A DNA stretch of 64,000 nt, from NCBI RefSeq assembly GCF_016735595.1, contig NZ_JAERRB010000008.1:186001-250000 (forward strand). The letters are read 5' to 3'. Source of the stretch: Chryseolinea lacunae (GTDB lineage: Bacteria > Bacteroidota > Bacteroidia > Cytophagales > Cyclobacteriaceae). This document shows, piece by piece, positions 33,916 through 42,782 of this stretch. How positions within the stretch are numbered: position 1 is the stretch's first letter; each line of letters opens with the position of its first letter. The position numbers and the translations under genes were made by a program. The notes beneath the pieces were generated by a model that saw only the letters and a list, made by a program, of their open reading frames with translations, was not told the origin of the DNA and searched no databases.

Positions 33916-36696
33916 ATGGCCGATTACAGCAAAGAAGAAATTAAGCGTATTGAAGAAAAATGGCGGGCGGCGTGGCAACAGAAGGGCGTCTATAAAACTG
34001 ACAATCATTCAGATAAGCCAAAATACTATGTGCTGGACATGTTCCCCTACCCTTCCGGTGCGGGCCTCCACGTAGGGCATCCCCTGGGCTACATCGCGTC
34101 CGACATTGTGTCGCGCTACAAGCGCCTCAAGGGCTTCAACGTGCTTCACCCCATGGGCTTCGATGCATTCGGCCTGCCCGCAGAACAATATGCCATCCAA
34201 ACCGGCCAACACCCGCGCCTGACCACCGAGAAAAACATTGCCACCTACATCGAGCAGCTGCGCAAGATCGGTTTCTCCTACGACTGGGACCGCAAGGTGG
34301 AAACCAGCGATCCATCGTATTACAAGTGGACGCAGTGGATCTTCATGCAGCTGTTCAACGCCTGGTATGACCGCAACACCAATCAGGCCCAACCCATAGC
34401 ACAACTGATTGCCACTCTCGACAAACAAGGCAACGCGGGCATCAACGCCGTGTGCGACGACGAAACACCCGCCATCAGCGCGCAGCAGTGGTCGGCGTTC
34501 AACACCAAAGAGAAAGAAGATTTCCTCCAAAAATACCGCATTGCCTACCTGGCCGAAACCATGGTGAACTGGTGCGCCGCACTGGGCACCGTGCTCTCGA
34601 ACGACGAAGTGAAAGACGGCGTGAGCGAACGCGGAGGCTACCCGGTGGAACGCATCAAGATGCTGCAATGGAACATGCGCATCGCCGCCTATGCCGAACG
34701 CCTCCTCAACGGACTGGACACCATCGACTGGCCCGAGCCCGTGAAAGAAATGCAACGCAACTGGATCGGCAAATCGGTGGGCTGCGAGCTGGACTTTAAA
34801 CTGGCCGACGGCACCGACACCATCCGCGTGTTCACCACCCGCATCGACACCATATATGGCGTGACCTTTATGGTGATTGCACCCGAACACGAACTGGTAG
34901 ATAAAATCACCACGGCCGACCAACGCAAGGTCGTGACCGACTACGTGGAAATAGCAAAGAACCGCAGCGAACGCGAACGCATGAGCGAAGTGAAACGCAT
35001 CAGCGGCGCCTTCACCGGTGCGTATGTCATCAACCCGTTCAACAACGAGAAGGTGCCCGTGTGGATTGCCGACTATGTGCTGGCTGGCTATGGCACCGGC
35101 GCCGTGATGGCCGTGCCCTCAAGCGACACCCGCGACTACGCCTTTGCCAAACACTTCAACCTGCCCATCGTGGACGTGTTGGAAGGCCCCACGAGCGACA
35201 TCACCAAAGACAACTTCGAACCCAAGTCGGGCAGCATGATAAACTCCGGCGACCTGAATGGGTTGCCGTGGCAACAAGCCATCGAGAAAGCTTTGCAACG
35301 CGTGGAGACACTCGGCATCGGCGTGCGCAAAGTGAACTACCGCATGCGCGACGCCATCTTCGGACGGCAGCGTTATTGGGGCGAACCCTTCCCCGTGTAT
35401 TTCGACAACGGCATTCCGAAACTTGTAGACGAAAAAGATCTCCCCGTGACTTTGCCCGAGATCGATGCCTACAAACCCACCGAAACCGGCGAGCCTCCAC
35501 TGGGTCGTGCCAAAGACTGGACCTATAAAGGTCACCCCTACGAGCTCACCACCATGCCCGGCTGGGCTGGGTCGAGCTGGTATTGGTTCCGGTATATGGA
35601 TCCGAAAAACGAGAAGGAGTTCGCGTCCAAAGAAGCATTGGCCTATTGGAAAGACGTGGATCTCTACATCGGTGGCTCGGAGCATGCCACAGGCCACTTG
35701 TTGTATTCGCGCTTCTGGAACAAGGTGATGAAAGATCTGGGCTATGTGGCCTCCGAAGAGCCTTTCAAGAAATTGATTAACCAGGGTCACATACAAGGCA
35801 TTTCCAAACTTGCCTACCGCGTGAACGGCACCAGCAAGTTTGTGTCTCACAACCTGCGCAAAGACTATGAAGTGACGCCGTTGCACGTAGACGTTACGTT
35901 TGTGGATGGCGATGTGTTGGATGTTGAGAAATTCAAAAACTGGCGCGACGATCTGAAGAACATCGAGCTGATTCTGGAAGATGGCAAATACATCTGCGGA
36001 TCGGAAGTGGACAAGATGTCGAAGCGCTACTATAACGTGGTGAACCCCGACGACATGGTGAACAACTATGGCGCCGACACCCTGCGCATGTACGAAATGT
36101 TTCTCGGCCCGCTGGAGTTGTCGAAGCCCTGGAACACCAACGGCATCGACGGCGTGTTCAAATTCCTGCGTCGCTTCTGGAACCTGTTTCACGACAATCA
36201 GGGCGCCTTCCGCGTGAGTAACGACGAACCTACGCGCGACGAACTGAAGGTGCTGCACAAAACGCTGAAGAAAATCGAATATGATATCGAACATTTCTCA
36301 TTCAACACCTCGGTGAGCGAGTTCATGATCTGCAGCAACGAGCTCAGCGCCATGAAATGCAACAAACGCGCCGTGCTGGAACCGCTGCTGATCACCCTCG
36401 CCCCCTTCGCCCCACACATCGCCGACGAGCTGTGGGAAAAGCTGGGCCATGCAGACACCATCCTGAACGCCACCTTTCCGAAACACAACGAAGAATACCT
36501 CACAGAAAGCTCGTTCGAATATCCCATCTCCATCAACGGCAAAGTGCGCGTAAAAATGAACTTCGCCCTCGACATGCCCAAAGATGACATTGAGAAACTG
36601 GTGATCGCTTCGGAGATCGTTCAGAAATGGACCGAAGGCAAAGCACCGAAGAAGGTGATTATCGTTCCGGGAAAAATTGTGAATGTGGTGATCTGA
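33916..36696 (+). CDS. leuS: Leucyl-tRNA synthetase
   Basis: A 926-residue cytoplasmic class I synthetase that charges tRNA-Leu with leucine using ATP. HIGH-type motif in MFPYPSGAGLHVGHPLGY (about residues 38-55), the CP1 editing domain in the middle (TTRIDTIYGVTFMVIAPEH, GTGAVMAVPSSDTRDYAFA), the tRNA-synthetase signature YWGEPFPVYF, and the KMSKS loop as VDKMSKRYYNVVNPDDMV, where the usual second Ser is Arg. Anticodon-binding C-terminal domain ends with IVPGKIVNVVI. The length suits the long form common in Bacteroidota. ATG at 33916 chosen over TTG at 33895, which falls inside the -7 box. Followed by a terminator. Confidence 0.97.
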   Translation: MADYSKEEIKRIEEKWRAAWQQKGVYKTDNHSDKPKYYVLDMFPYPSGAGLHVGHPLGYIASDIVSRYKRLKGFNVLHPMGFDAFGLPAEQYAIQTGQHPRLTTEKNIATYIEQLRKIGFSYDWDRKVETSDPSYYKWTQWIFMQLFNAWYDRNTNQAQPIAQLIATLDKQGNAGINAVCDDETPAISAQQWSAFNTKEKEDFLQKYRIAYLAETMVNWCAALGTVLSNDEVKDGVSERGGYPVERIKMLQWNMRIAAYAERLLNGLDTIDWPEPVKEMQRNWIGKSVGCELDFKLADGTDTIRVFTTRIDTIYGVTFMVIAPEHELVDKITTADQRKVVTDYVEIAKNRSERERMSEVKRISGAFTGAYVINPFNNEKVPVWIADYVLAGYGTGAVMAVPSSDTRDYAFAKHFNLPIVDVLEGPTSDITKDNFEPKSGSMINSGDLNGLPWQQAIEKALQRVETLGIGVRKVNYRMRDAIFGRQRYWGEPFPVYFDNGIPKLVDEKDLPVTLPEIDAYKPTETGEPPLGRAKDWTYKGHPYELTTMPGWAGSSWYWFRYMDPKNEKEFASKEALAYWKDVDLYIGGSEHATGHLLYSRFWNKVMKDLGYVASEEPFKKLINQGHIQGISKLAYRVNGTSKFVSHNLRKDYEVTPLHVDVTFVDGDVLDVEKFKNWRDDLKNIELILEDGKYICGSEVDKMSKRYYNVVNPDDMVNNYGADTLRMYEMFLGPLELSKPWNTNGIDGVFKFLRRFWNLFHDNQGAFRVSNDEPTRDELKVLHKTLKKIEYDIEHFSFNTSVSEFMICSNELSAMKCNKRAVLEPLLITLAPFAPHIADELWEKLGHADTILNATFPKHNEEYLTESSFEYPISINGKVRVKMNFALDMPKDDIEKLVIASEIVQKWTEGKAPKKVIIVPGKIVNVVI

Positions 36697-36713
36697 CAGA
36701 TCTAATATCGATG

Positions 36714-36757
36714 AAATAAAACAGTACAGCTTCATTGAGGCTGTGCTGTTTTTATTT
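36714..36757 (+). terminator. Intrinsic terminator after leuS
   Basis: Imperfect long stem AAATAAAACAGTACAGC (36714-36730) against GCTGTGCTGTTTTTATTT (36740-36757) with one internal mismatch and a 9-nt loop; U-rich on both strands, so it can also serve the convergent gene ending at 36820. Confidence 0.85.
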
Positions 36758-36819
36758 CTATTCTATGCCAAGCGACACCTTATACTGTTGCTCTGAATAG
36801 GAAGCAATATCATTTGCCC

Positions 36820-37677
36820 TCATTCATAACTGTGCTGATCATAATAATCAATACCCGTTTCCTCAAACCACGTTTCCAAAGTTCTCGACAGCAGTTCTTC
36901 AGACGTAGACGCGATGCCAATGAGAAACTCATCAACGTCTTTTTTCAAATCCTCATCATGTTTCTCATGAGGAGTGCCTTCACTACATTTCCGGCAAAGC
37001 AGGCGCACCGTTGTGGTCCAATTCTGAATCTCGATATCAACGGCTTTACAACGCCCCTCTAAATCTTTATACTGCGATTCACTCAAGACCCTGCACTTGA
37101 GGCTGAACGTTTGATATCGCGACTGCTCAAGATGTTGAAGTTCGTCGAACACCGGATATTTCACCCCGTCCGACATTCTGTATCCGTTGGGAGCACCGTC
37201 GTTAAGTATCATGTCGCGAAACCTATGCTTTGGCGCAAAGCAGGGTATGTTCAGAATGACCGCTCTAGCCGGGCAGATACGTCTGGCCCACACTACTTCG
37301 GCCTTGTTGGATGGATCTATGCGCACAGGGGAATCGCCAACATTACCCGCAGTGTCCTCATCGATCAACTCGTATTTCATACCAAAAAAATTCCAGCACT
37401 GGCGCGCCAGCTTCCAATCTTTCAACATGGTGGCGGCGATGCCTAAATTCCAGTGCGCTCCTGCATTGTCTGACTCGAGAGCAACGGCGCGTTTGTTGTG
37501 ATAATACGACTTATCCCAGGTGTTCTGGTATTTATAGATCAAGCCCAAATTGTAGTGAACGATAGCCCAGTCTTCTTTTTCTGCAAGAATCTTTTCATAC
37601 AACACAATGGCTTCTTCCTGATTGCCCCGATCGCTGGTGGCAAGGGCCTTATCAAAGAGTTTCTGTAGGCTCGGCAT
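36820..37677 (-). CDS. TPR-repeat protein with unknown C-terminal domain
   Basis: A 285-residue soluble protein. Residues about 1-105 contain three TPR units (KALATSDRGNQEEAIVLYEK, WAIVHYNLGLIYKYQNTWDK, AGAHWNLGIAATMLKDWKLA). The rest (about 110-285) is an unrecognised domain with VRIDPSNKAEVVWARRICPA, RFRDMILNDGAPNGYRM and a CRKC pair near residue 230. No signal peptide or membrane helix, so cytoplasmic. TPR indicates a protein-binding role. Composition is more AT-rich than neighbouring housekeeping genes. It stands alone between leuS and a repeat-bearing 1 kb gap. Confidence 0.78.
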   Translation of the reverse strand: MPSLQKLFDKALATSDRGNQEEAIVLYEKILAEKEDWAIVHYNLGLIYKYQNTWDKSYYHNKRAVALESDNAGAHWNLGIAATMLKDWKLARQCWNFFGMKYELIDEDTAGNVGDSPVRIDPSNKAEVVWARRICPARAVILNIPCFAPKHRFRDMILNDGAPNGYRMSDGVKYPVFDELQHLEQSRYQTFSLKCRVLSESQYKDLEGRCKAVDIEIQNWTTTVRLLCRKCSEGTPHEKHDEDLKKDVDEFLIGIASTSEELLSRTLETWFEETGIDYYDQHSYE

Positions 37678-38000
37678 GTGAACCGCAATATATTATCTGT
37701 TCGCCAATCCTGTCAATTACCAAATTATTAATATGAGAAAAACCATTGCTAACGACGTCACCGGTCGTGCCATAGTCTCCGTTTCGGGACTATGGCGTCA
37801 CTTACTGCGCATTCCCTTCAGTTGAACATTACGTTTCAAAGTCACACAGTTCCCTGCGCGGCGACCGATAACGTTGGTAAAAAAGACCTGTTTTTCTAAC
37901 ACAGAAGACTGCCGTATTCACCGATGTCAGCTTGTCAGGCAACACAAAAAAAATGACGCAACACATAAAAAAATAACGGCAAAATGTCCAAGGAAGCAAT

Positions 38001-38399
38001 TGAATGCACGACGTTGCCCATTGAAGCGAGGGCCGTGTTGATTGTAATAATTTCCATTACAATGAAAATAAAATTCGTTTCAATGAATGCTAGGCTGATT
38101 TCAAGGAAAAAAAACCACACTTCAATTGAATGGCATTTTTTTACATGTGGCACAGTAAAAATTACAATTGAAACGGCGGGCGTGTTCACTGAAATATTTT
38201 CCGTTACGGCTGGAATACTTTCCGTTACCATTGCATAATTTCCTTTTACAATGAAAAGAATTTCCGAAACACCAGGTAGATTTTTCCTTTTCATGGTCTG
38301 CCCGAATACTACAACTGATTGCCGCGCCGAGTCAATTGAAAAAAATTCGGCTGCACATGACACGGTGGGATTGTTGCATGCAAATAAATTAATTTTCAA
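38001..38399. repeat. Degenerate 21-bp tandem array, 19 units (possibly a heptad-repeat coding relic)
   Basis: Nineteen consecutive 21-nt units start at 38001, 38022, 38043 and so on to 38379. Most boundaries read (A/T)CAAT|TGAA or a one- to two-base variant. The CAATTG hexamers at 37997, 38123, 38165, 38333 and 38397 are spaced 126, 42, 168 and 64 nt, that is exact multiples of 21 except the last (+1). TTTCCGTTAC-like cores recur at 38198, 38219, 38240 and 38261. Because 21 is a multiple of three, each strand reads as heptads: plus strand EIFSVTA, GILSVTI, VIISITM; minus strand MVTESIP, AVTENIS. The minus frame 37935-38399 has no stop (from TTG); the plus frame from ATG 37984 has one TAA at 38236. 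A coding role is undecided. Confidence 0.75.
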
Positions 38400-38454
38400 T
38401 TGAGACGTAATTCACTATCCCTGCACAGAAACTTTTGTCATGTGTATCCCGAAT

Positions 38455-38487
38455 TATCCCTCTTGTATCCCTCTTGTATCCCTTTTT
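38455..38487. repeat. 11-bp tandem repeat, about three copies
   Basis: TATCCCTCTTG occurs at 38455-38465 and 38466-38476, followed by a diverged third copy TATCCCTTTTT (38477-38487). It lies between the 21-bp array and the 3' end of the NUMOD1 gene. Confidence 0.8.
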
Positions 38488-38695
38488 GTGTTAATTGCGC
38501 GGCGAATTTTCCCAACTGCTTCCCCAAATATCTTCTGTGTTTCGGAAATCAAAATCGTGGAATGGACTTTGAAAATGATGTTTCGATAAGAAACACCGGC
38601 AGGCCCTTCGTTTTTCCACAAGTGAAACGCAGATATTCATTACATCCTTTTTCGCTGACGTTTTGTCATTCGTACGCGTGTGGATTTCCGCAAAA

Positions 38696-40651
38696 TCACT
38701 CCACCAACCTCCACAAAAAACCACCTGCCGATTTCGACTTCCCATTCACCACCGACGATATGCGCCCCAAGCCAATGCCCTCTTCTATAGCCGCTGCGCG
38801 AAGGCTGGGATATTCGCGAACAAACTCGCCTTCAATAGTGTACTTCGCCACCTTCTTGCTCATGCGCTCCACAGCTTCGCGGGTCGAGGCAAAGTGTGCT
38901 TCCACGTCGATTCGTTTGGAGGTGTCGTCATATTTCCAGATGTAGCCGCCGGTTGATTTCAATTTTCCACGGGCCACTTGCGAGATGCTGGTGGCGCTCA
39001 CACCGGTGGCGGCTTCGGCTTTTTTTGTGCTTTCGTAGACGCCTACTTTGCGACCCTTCAGGTCGTATTGTGTAACTTTTTTTGCCTGGTTGGCCGCGGG
39101 TGTTTTGGCCAGCGCGCCGCGATACAGGTTTCCTTTCGTGCGCCACACAAATCCTCCTGCCGAACGCGTAGCCTTGTTCAACACAGTGGATATGCCCCCG
39201 GCGCTCACGCCCACCGCACGGGCCGCGTCGGTCATGCTGGAGTACACGGCAAGTTTTTTTCCTTCGATGGAATACTGAATCACTTCCGTGCCCCCCACGT
39301 CGCTGAGCGTGTAAGCCGAGGGCTTAAATTCCGACAACTTCTTCACTTCTTCGGGCCGGGCTTTTCGCCATATAAATCCGCCTGCCGTTTTGTTTGCACC
39401 AATCACATTTTTTTGAATGTTGGCACTGGTGAGGCCCGAGGCCTTGGCCGCTTCTTCGATGGTGTGATAGGTGTTCAGTCGTTTTCCCTCGGGCGAACAT
39501 TGTGTGACAGGTTTGCCTACGCTATAGTGCTTGAATTCGCCACGGTATGAATCGTTTTCAAATCGCCACACAAATCCGTGCGAAACACGGGTTCGTTTGT
39601 GGGCACAGTCAAGCAGTGTGGCGGCGGTGAATCCTGTTTGCGCCGAGGCTTCGTTTGCACTGTCAAAGCGCGCCACCACCTTTCCCTCAAGGCTATATTG
39701 CACGATCTTTTTCGCCTTGTTCTTGATCTTGTTTTTAAATTCTCCCCGGTAAGGATTGTCGTCATAGCGCCACACATATCCACCCGCGATCCGCGACTTT
39801 CCCAAAGCACACTTGCTGATGGTGCCGGAGTCCAGTCCATTTTTTCTTCCCGCCTCCTTCAAACTTGGATATCGCTTCAGCATCTTGCCGCTCAGCTCAT
39901 ATTGTGTGACGGGCTTTTCGTAGGAGAAGTCGGCGTGTTCGCCTTTGTAGGGATCGCCTTTGAAACGGTATATAAACCCATTCAACTGAACGAGCTTCTT
40001 TGAAGCCACGTCGCGAATGCTGACACGATAGGATTTGTTTGCTTTCGCCGCTTCGGCCACGCTGGCATAGGTCTTCACGATTTTTCCGTCGAGGGCATAC
40101 TTAATAATCGGCCGGGGTGCGTTGGACTCTGACCACGTGAGTTTATCCTTGTCCTTCTTGATGATTCGGCCGGTGCGGGGAATTCTGTTGAGGCGAAGGT
40201 TGTGCGAATACAGCTGTGTGCCGTTCATCAGCACCAGGTTGTCGGCGCGGTTGTTGCAATTGTCGCCATCCTTGTGCACCACCGCCAGTCGTTCGTCTTC
40301 CAGGTTGATTGGTGTCACGAAATAGTGGTATACGAGCCGGTTAACTTTAAACGAATGGCTTGTGCGCTCGTAGCGCAGTTTCACCGACAACTGTTTCGTA
40401 TAGGTTTTGATGTGCTTGTTGTAGTAGAGCGTCACGTTCTGTTTCCGAATGCGTTCTTTCGTAAAATAAAGTTGCCCGCGGGTTGAAAGGATGGGGCGGG
40501 GTGCGGCCCAGATACGTCCGTAGTTCGAGATGCAATAACATCCGTCGAAGCCAGCAATGTCATGCCAGGTTTCGTTCTCCATGCTTTCCAGGGAAAAGTT
40601 CATGAAGGGATATTTAGTATACTCTTCCGGCTTGGGTTTCTTACGATCCAT
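38696..40651 (-). CDS. NUMOD4-HNH endonuclease-like protein with seven NUMOD1 repeats
   Basis: A 651-residue protein (from ATG 40651). NUMOD4 about residues 25-60 (ETWHDIAGFDGCYCISNYGRI). HNH domain about 105-150: VNRLVYHYFVTPINLEDERL then AVVHKDGDNCNNRADNLVLM, with H-x-D-G-D-N-x-x-N-N and N-L as in homing HNH nucleases. Seven NUMOD1 units start near 182, 248, 316, 382, 457, 526 and 600, each of about 48 residues with Q-Y-x-x-x-G-K, a helix-turn-helix-like SxxEAAxxxGxxxxxIxxV and a closing GGFxWR. NUMOD1 units bind DNA in free-standing intron-type endonucleases, usually one to three copies. Frame is open to 40786, but a -7 box at 40752-40745 excludes that start; ATG 40732 and 40582 are alternatives. 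No phage or intron is visible beside it. Confidence 0.85.
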   Translation of the reverse strand: MDRKKPKPEEYTKYPFMNFSLESMENETWHDIAGFDGCYCISNYGRIWAAPRPILSTRGQLYFTKERIRKQNVTLYYNKHIKTYTKQLSVKLRYERTSHSFKVNRLVYHYFVTPINLEDERLAVVHKDGDNCNNRADNLVLMNGTQLYSHNLRLNRIPRTGRIIKKDKDKLTWSESNAPRPIIKYALDGKIVKTYASVAEAAKANKSYRVSIRDVASKKLVQLNGFIYRFKGDPYKGEHADFSYEKPVTQYELSGKMLKRYPSLKEAGRKNGLDSGTISKCALGKSRIAGGYVWRYDDNPYRGEFKNKIKNKAKKIVQYSLEGKVVARFDSANEASAQTGFTAATLLDCAHKRTRVSHGFVWRFENDSYRGEFKHYSVGKPVTQCSPEGKRLNTYHTIEEAAKASGLTSANIQKNVIGANKTAGGFIWRKARPEEVKKLSEFKPSAYTLSDVGGTEVIQYSIEGKKLAVYSSMTDAARAVGVSAGGISTVLNKATRSAGGFVWRTKGNLYRGALAKTPAANQAKKVTQYDLKGRKVGVYESTKKAEAATGVSATSISQVARGKLKSTGGYIWKYDDTSKRIDVEAHFASTREAVERMSKKVAKYTIEGEFVREYPSLRAAAIEEGIGLGRISSVVNGKSKSAGGFLWRLVE

Positions 40652-40744
40652 GATTAAACGTTGACTCGTTTCTGAATACACATCTGTTGAAATGAAGTAA
40701 CCCCGTCGACCTTCAACAGGCGATTCCTTCATTGTCAAAAACTT

Positions 40745-40752
40745 CAAAGATA
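40745..40752 (-). promoter_or_regulatory. -7 promoter box of the NUMOD1/HNH gene
   Basis: TATCTTTG on the minus strand fits TAnnTTTG exactly; no clear TTTG about 19 nt upstream. It rules out the upstream frame start at 40786 and fits starts at 40732 or 40651. Confidence 0.4.
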
Positions 40753-40802
40753 CAAGTATTACTAAACTCCAGAGGGATCGGTGCACGGGTTAATCGCGCA
40801 CC

Positions 40803-42782
40803 CTATCGAATCGAAATGGCTTCCAACACATCTTTTGTTTTATAAATCTTCTGACCTTTAATGACGGTCTCCACCTTGCGGATGTCGCTCATCGTGGTGA
40901 GGGGATTGCCGTCGATGATGATGATGTCGGACGTTTTGCCGGCTTCGAGCGAGCCAAACAGTTTGTCTTTGCCGGCCACCGTGGCCGATTGCAACGTGGC
41001 AATCTTGAGTACGGCAGCGTTCGAGATGCCGGCGCGTGCATAGTTCTCAAGTTCTGTGTGCAACACAAACCCCGGGATGTCGTCGGTGCCGGGCACAATA
41101 GTGACGCCGTTGTCGTGTAGCACCTTCACCATCCTGAGCATGTTCTGAAATGATTTGGCATAGGTTGCTTCCTGGCCTGCCGGAATGTCGAGCGCGCCGC
41201 TGCTGCTGAGTTGACGTTGCATGTCGAGCGGCAACCGGTCGATGACGGCCGCGATGGTGGGCTGTGGTTTGCCGGGGCCAAGCACAAACATGGTTTCAAA
41301 AAAGCTGATGGTGGGGTCGAGCACAATTTTTTTGTCTGCCATTTTTTTGATGAAGGCCTTCACCTCGGCACTGTTGAAGTTGAGGGTGGCGGCATTCTGG
41401 GCCACGGCGTGGAAGCGCACGGGTGTGCGGGTGTCGAGGTCTTTGCCCAGGAAGTTGAGAAAGAACATGTTCATGTGCTGAATCTCGTCATAGCCCGCGT
41501 CAATGGCTTCGGAGGCGAGCATGTGGGCGGGAATGTGGCCACTCACGCGCATGCCGTTTTTGTGTGCCTCGGCGGCGATGGGCTTCACCCACTCGGGCTT
41601 CAGGGAGCTGTAGAGTTTCACTTGCGTGTAGCCCAGACTCTTGTATTTCTTCACGGCGGCAACACCCTCTTCGGCCGAATTGATTTTGGCGCCCGTTGGT
41701 CCGGCATAGGGACCGGCGCCGTCAATGAAACCACACATGGCCTGGATGCGCGGACCCGGCACCAGATCTTCGTCAATTTGTTTTTTCTTTTCCAGCAGCG
41801 ATTCGCCGTTGCCCATGTCGCGCACGTTGGTCACGCCCGTGCCAATTTCCAGCAGGCCGTCTGTGCCTTCGCCATAGTGCACGTGCATGTCCCACAAGCC
41901 GGGCATCACAAATTTGTTTTGCGCGTCCACCACATGGAAGCCCGTGGGCACTGAAATGCTTTTGCCGGCACCCACGCGGGTGATCATGCCGTTCTCGATC
42001 AGCAAGGTGCTGTTGGGTTGGGTTGAGCCGGTCTTCGGATCGAACAGCGTGGCGTGCACCACCGCGATGCCCGTGGTGATTCTGTTCGCCAGCTTTCCTT
42101 CGAGCTCCTTGTAGAAATTCTCCCGGTAAGTATCCTGGATGGCGCGCAGTTCGTCGCTCGTGTTTTCATAGCCCTTGGGCATCACACTAAACCAATCGCT
42201 GGGTATGGCGAAGAACTGATGACGTTCGTCAAGCCACACGTACTGCGGCGTCAGTCCCGTGCCCGACAGCGACACCAGCGTCACTTTCTTGCCATCGCCC
42301 AGTACATGGTCTTTCAACACCGTGAGCTTCTGCCGACCCGACGGCAACAGGGTGAGTGTGTGGTCGGTCGCCGTAAAGAATGCTGCATACGATGTGCCGC
42401 TGTTTATCTTGAGCGGAACATAACTCACGTTCCCGGTCACTTTGCGTTGTTCTTTCTCGGCCGAGTTCTCCCACGAGGCCACACCGTTTTCAAGACGAAA
42501 AGTTTCGAAGACGGGCTTCTTATAGTAGTCTTTTCCCCTGGCATCGATCCAGGTGATGTAGCCCTGGTCGTTGAGGCGATAGCGACTTACCGTGCTGTCG
42601 CCACGGCCGCGGTCGTTGTATTGAAACCATTCGGTGAAAGTGCCGTCGGCGTTTTTCAATTGCTTCTGAAACCCCACCTTGTTGCCTCCCATCATCACGT
42701 TCCATTGCACGGTGTCGGCTTGCGCGGCGGCATGATGATAGAAACACCAGGCCACAACAACGAATAGGGAAAATTTTTTCAT
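40803..42782 (-). CDS. Secreted metal-dependent amidohydrolase
   Basis: A 659-residue exported protein. Signal peptide (MKKFSLFVVVAWCFYHHAAAQ). Residues about 25-230 form a beta-rich N-terminal domain. The amidohydrolase (imidazolonepropionase/prolidase-like) TIM barrel follows: metal site MPGLWDMHVHYGEGTDG, carboxylated-Lys region YTQVKLYSSL, His ligands in GMRVSGHIPAHM and DEIQHMNMFF, and the Asp in VTIVPGTDDIPGF; the composite sandwich closes with GSLEAGKTSDIIIIDGNPL. All metal-binding motifs are present, so hydrolysis of a cyclic amide, peptide or similar bond in the periplasm is likely. The frame extends to 42920, but only ATG 42782 gives a signal peptide. Single-gene unit. Confidence 0.9.
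   Translation of the reverse strand: MKKFSLFVVVAWCFYHHAAAQADTVQWNVMMGGNKVGFQKQLKNADGTFTEWFQYNDRGRGDSTVSRYRLNDQGYITWIDARGKDYYKKPVFETFRLENGVASWENSAEKEQRKVTGNVSYVPLKINSGTSYAAFFTATDHTLTLLPSGRQKLTVLKDHVLGDGKKVTLVSLSGTGLTPQYVWLDERHQFFAIPSDWFSVMPKGYENTSDELRAIQDTYRENFYKELEGKLANRITTGIAVVHATLFDPKTGSTQPNSTLLIENGMITRVGAGKSISVPTGFHVVDAQNKFVMPGLWDMHVHYGEGTDGLLEIGTGVTNVRDMGNGESLLEKKKQIDEDLVPGPRIQAMCGFIDGAGPYAGPTGAKINSAEEGVAAVKKYKSLGYTQVKLYSSLKPEWVKPIAAEAHKNGMRVSGHIPAHMLASEAIDAGYDEIQHMNMFFLNFLGKDLDTRTPVRFHAVAQNAATLNFNSAEVKAFIKKMADKKIVLDPTISFFETMFVLGPGKPQPTIAAVIDRLPLDMQRQLSSSGALDIPAGQEATYAKSFQNMLRMVKVLHDNGVTIVPGTDDIPGFVLHTELENYARAGISNAAVLKIATLQSATVAGKDKLFGSLEAGKTSDIIIIDGNPLTTMSDIRKVETVIKGQKIYKTKDVLEAISIR

Larger units (their letters stand above)
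37678..38695. other. AT-rich intergenic kilobase with repeats, no confident gene
   Basis: Contains a degenerate 21-bp tandem array (about 38001-38399), an 11-bp tandem repeat (38455-38487), A-runs at 37946-37972, and otherwise nothing recognised. Open frames on both strands cross the array because the period is a multiple of three; see the repeat entry. Confidence 0.7.

Noticed and set aside
35119-36294. 391-codon minus frame within leuS
   Set aside because: Antisense shadow; leuS is certain on the other strand. The same applies to 34009-34923.
37935-38399. 154-codon minus frame across the 21-bp array as a firm gene
   Set aside because: Openness may simply follow from a repeat unit length divisible by three; start is TTG and no family is known. 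Kept as a repeat feature instead.
38001-38399. CRISPR array
   Set aside because: Units are 21 nt without separate spacers and are degenerate; no cas genes in the window.
38400-38945. 181-codon plus frame
   Set aside because: Half of it is antisense to the NUMOD1 gene and the rest covers the 11-bp repeat; no coding character.
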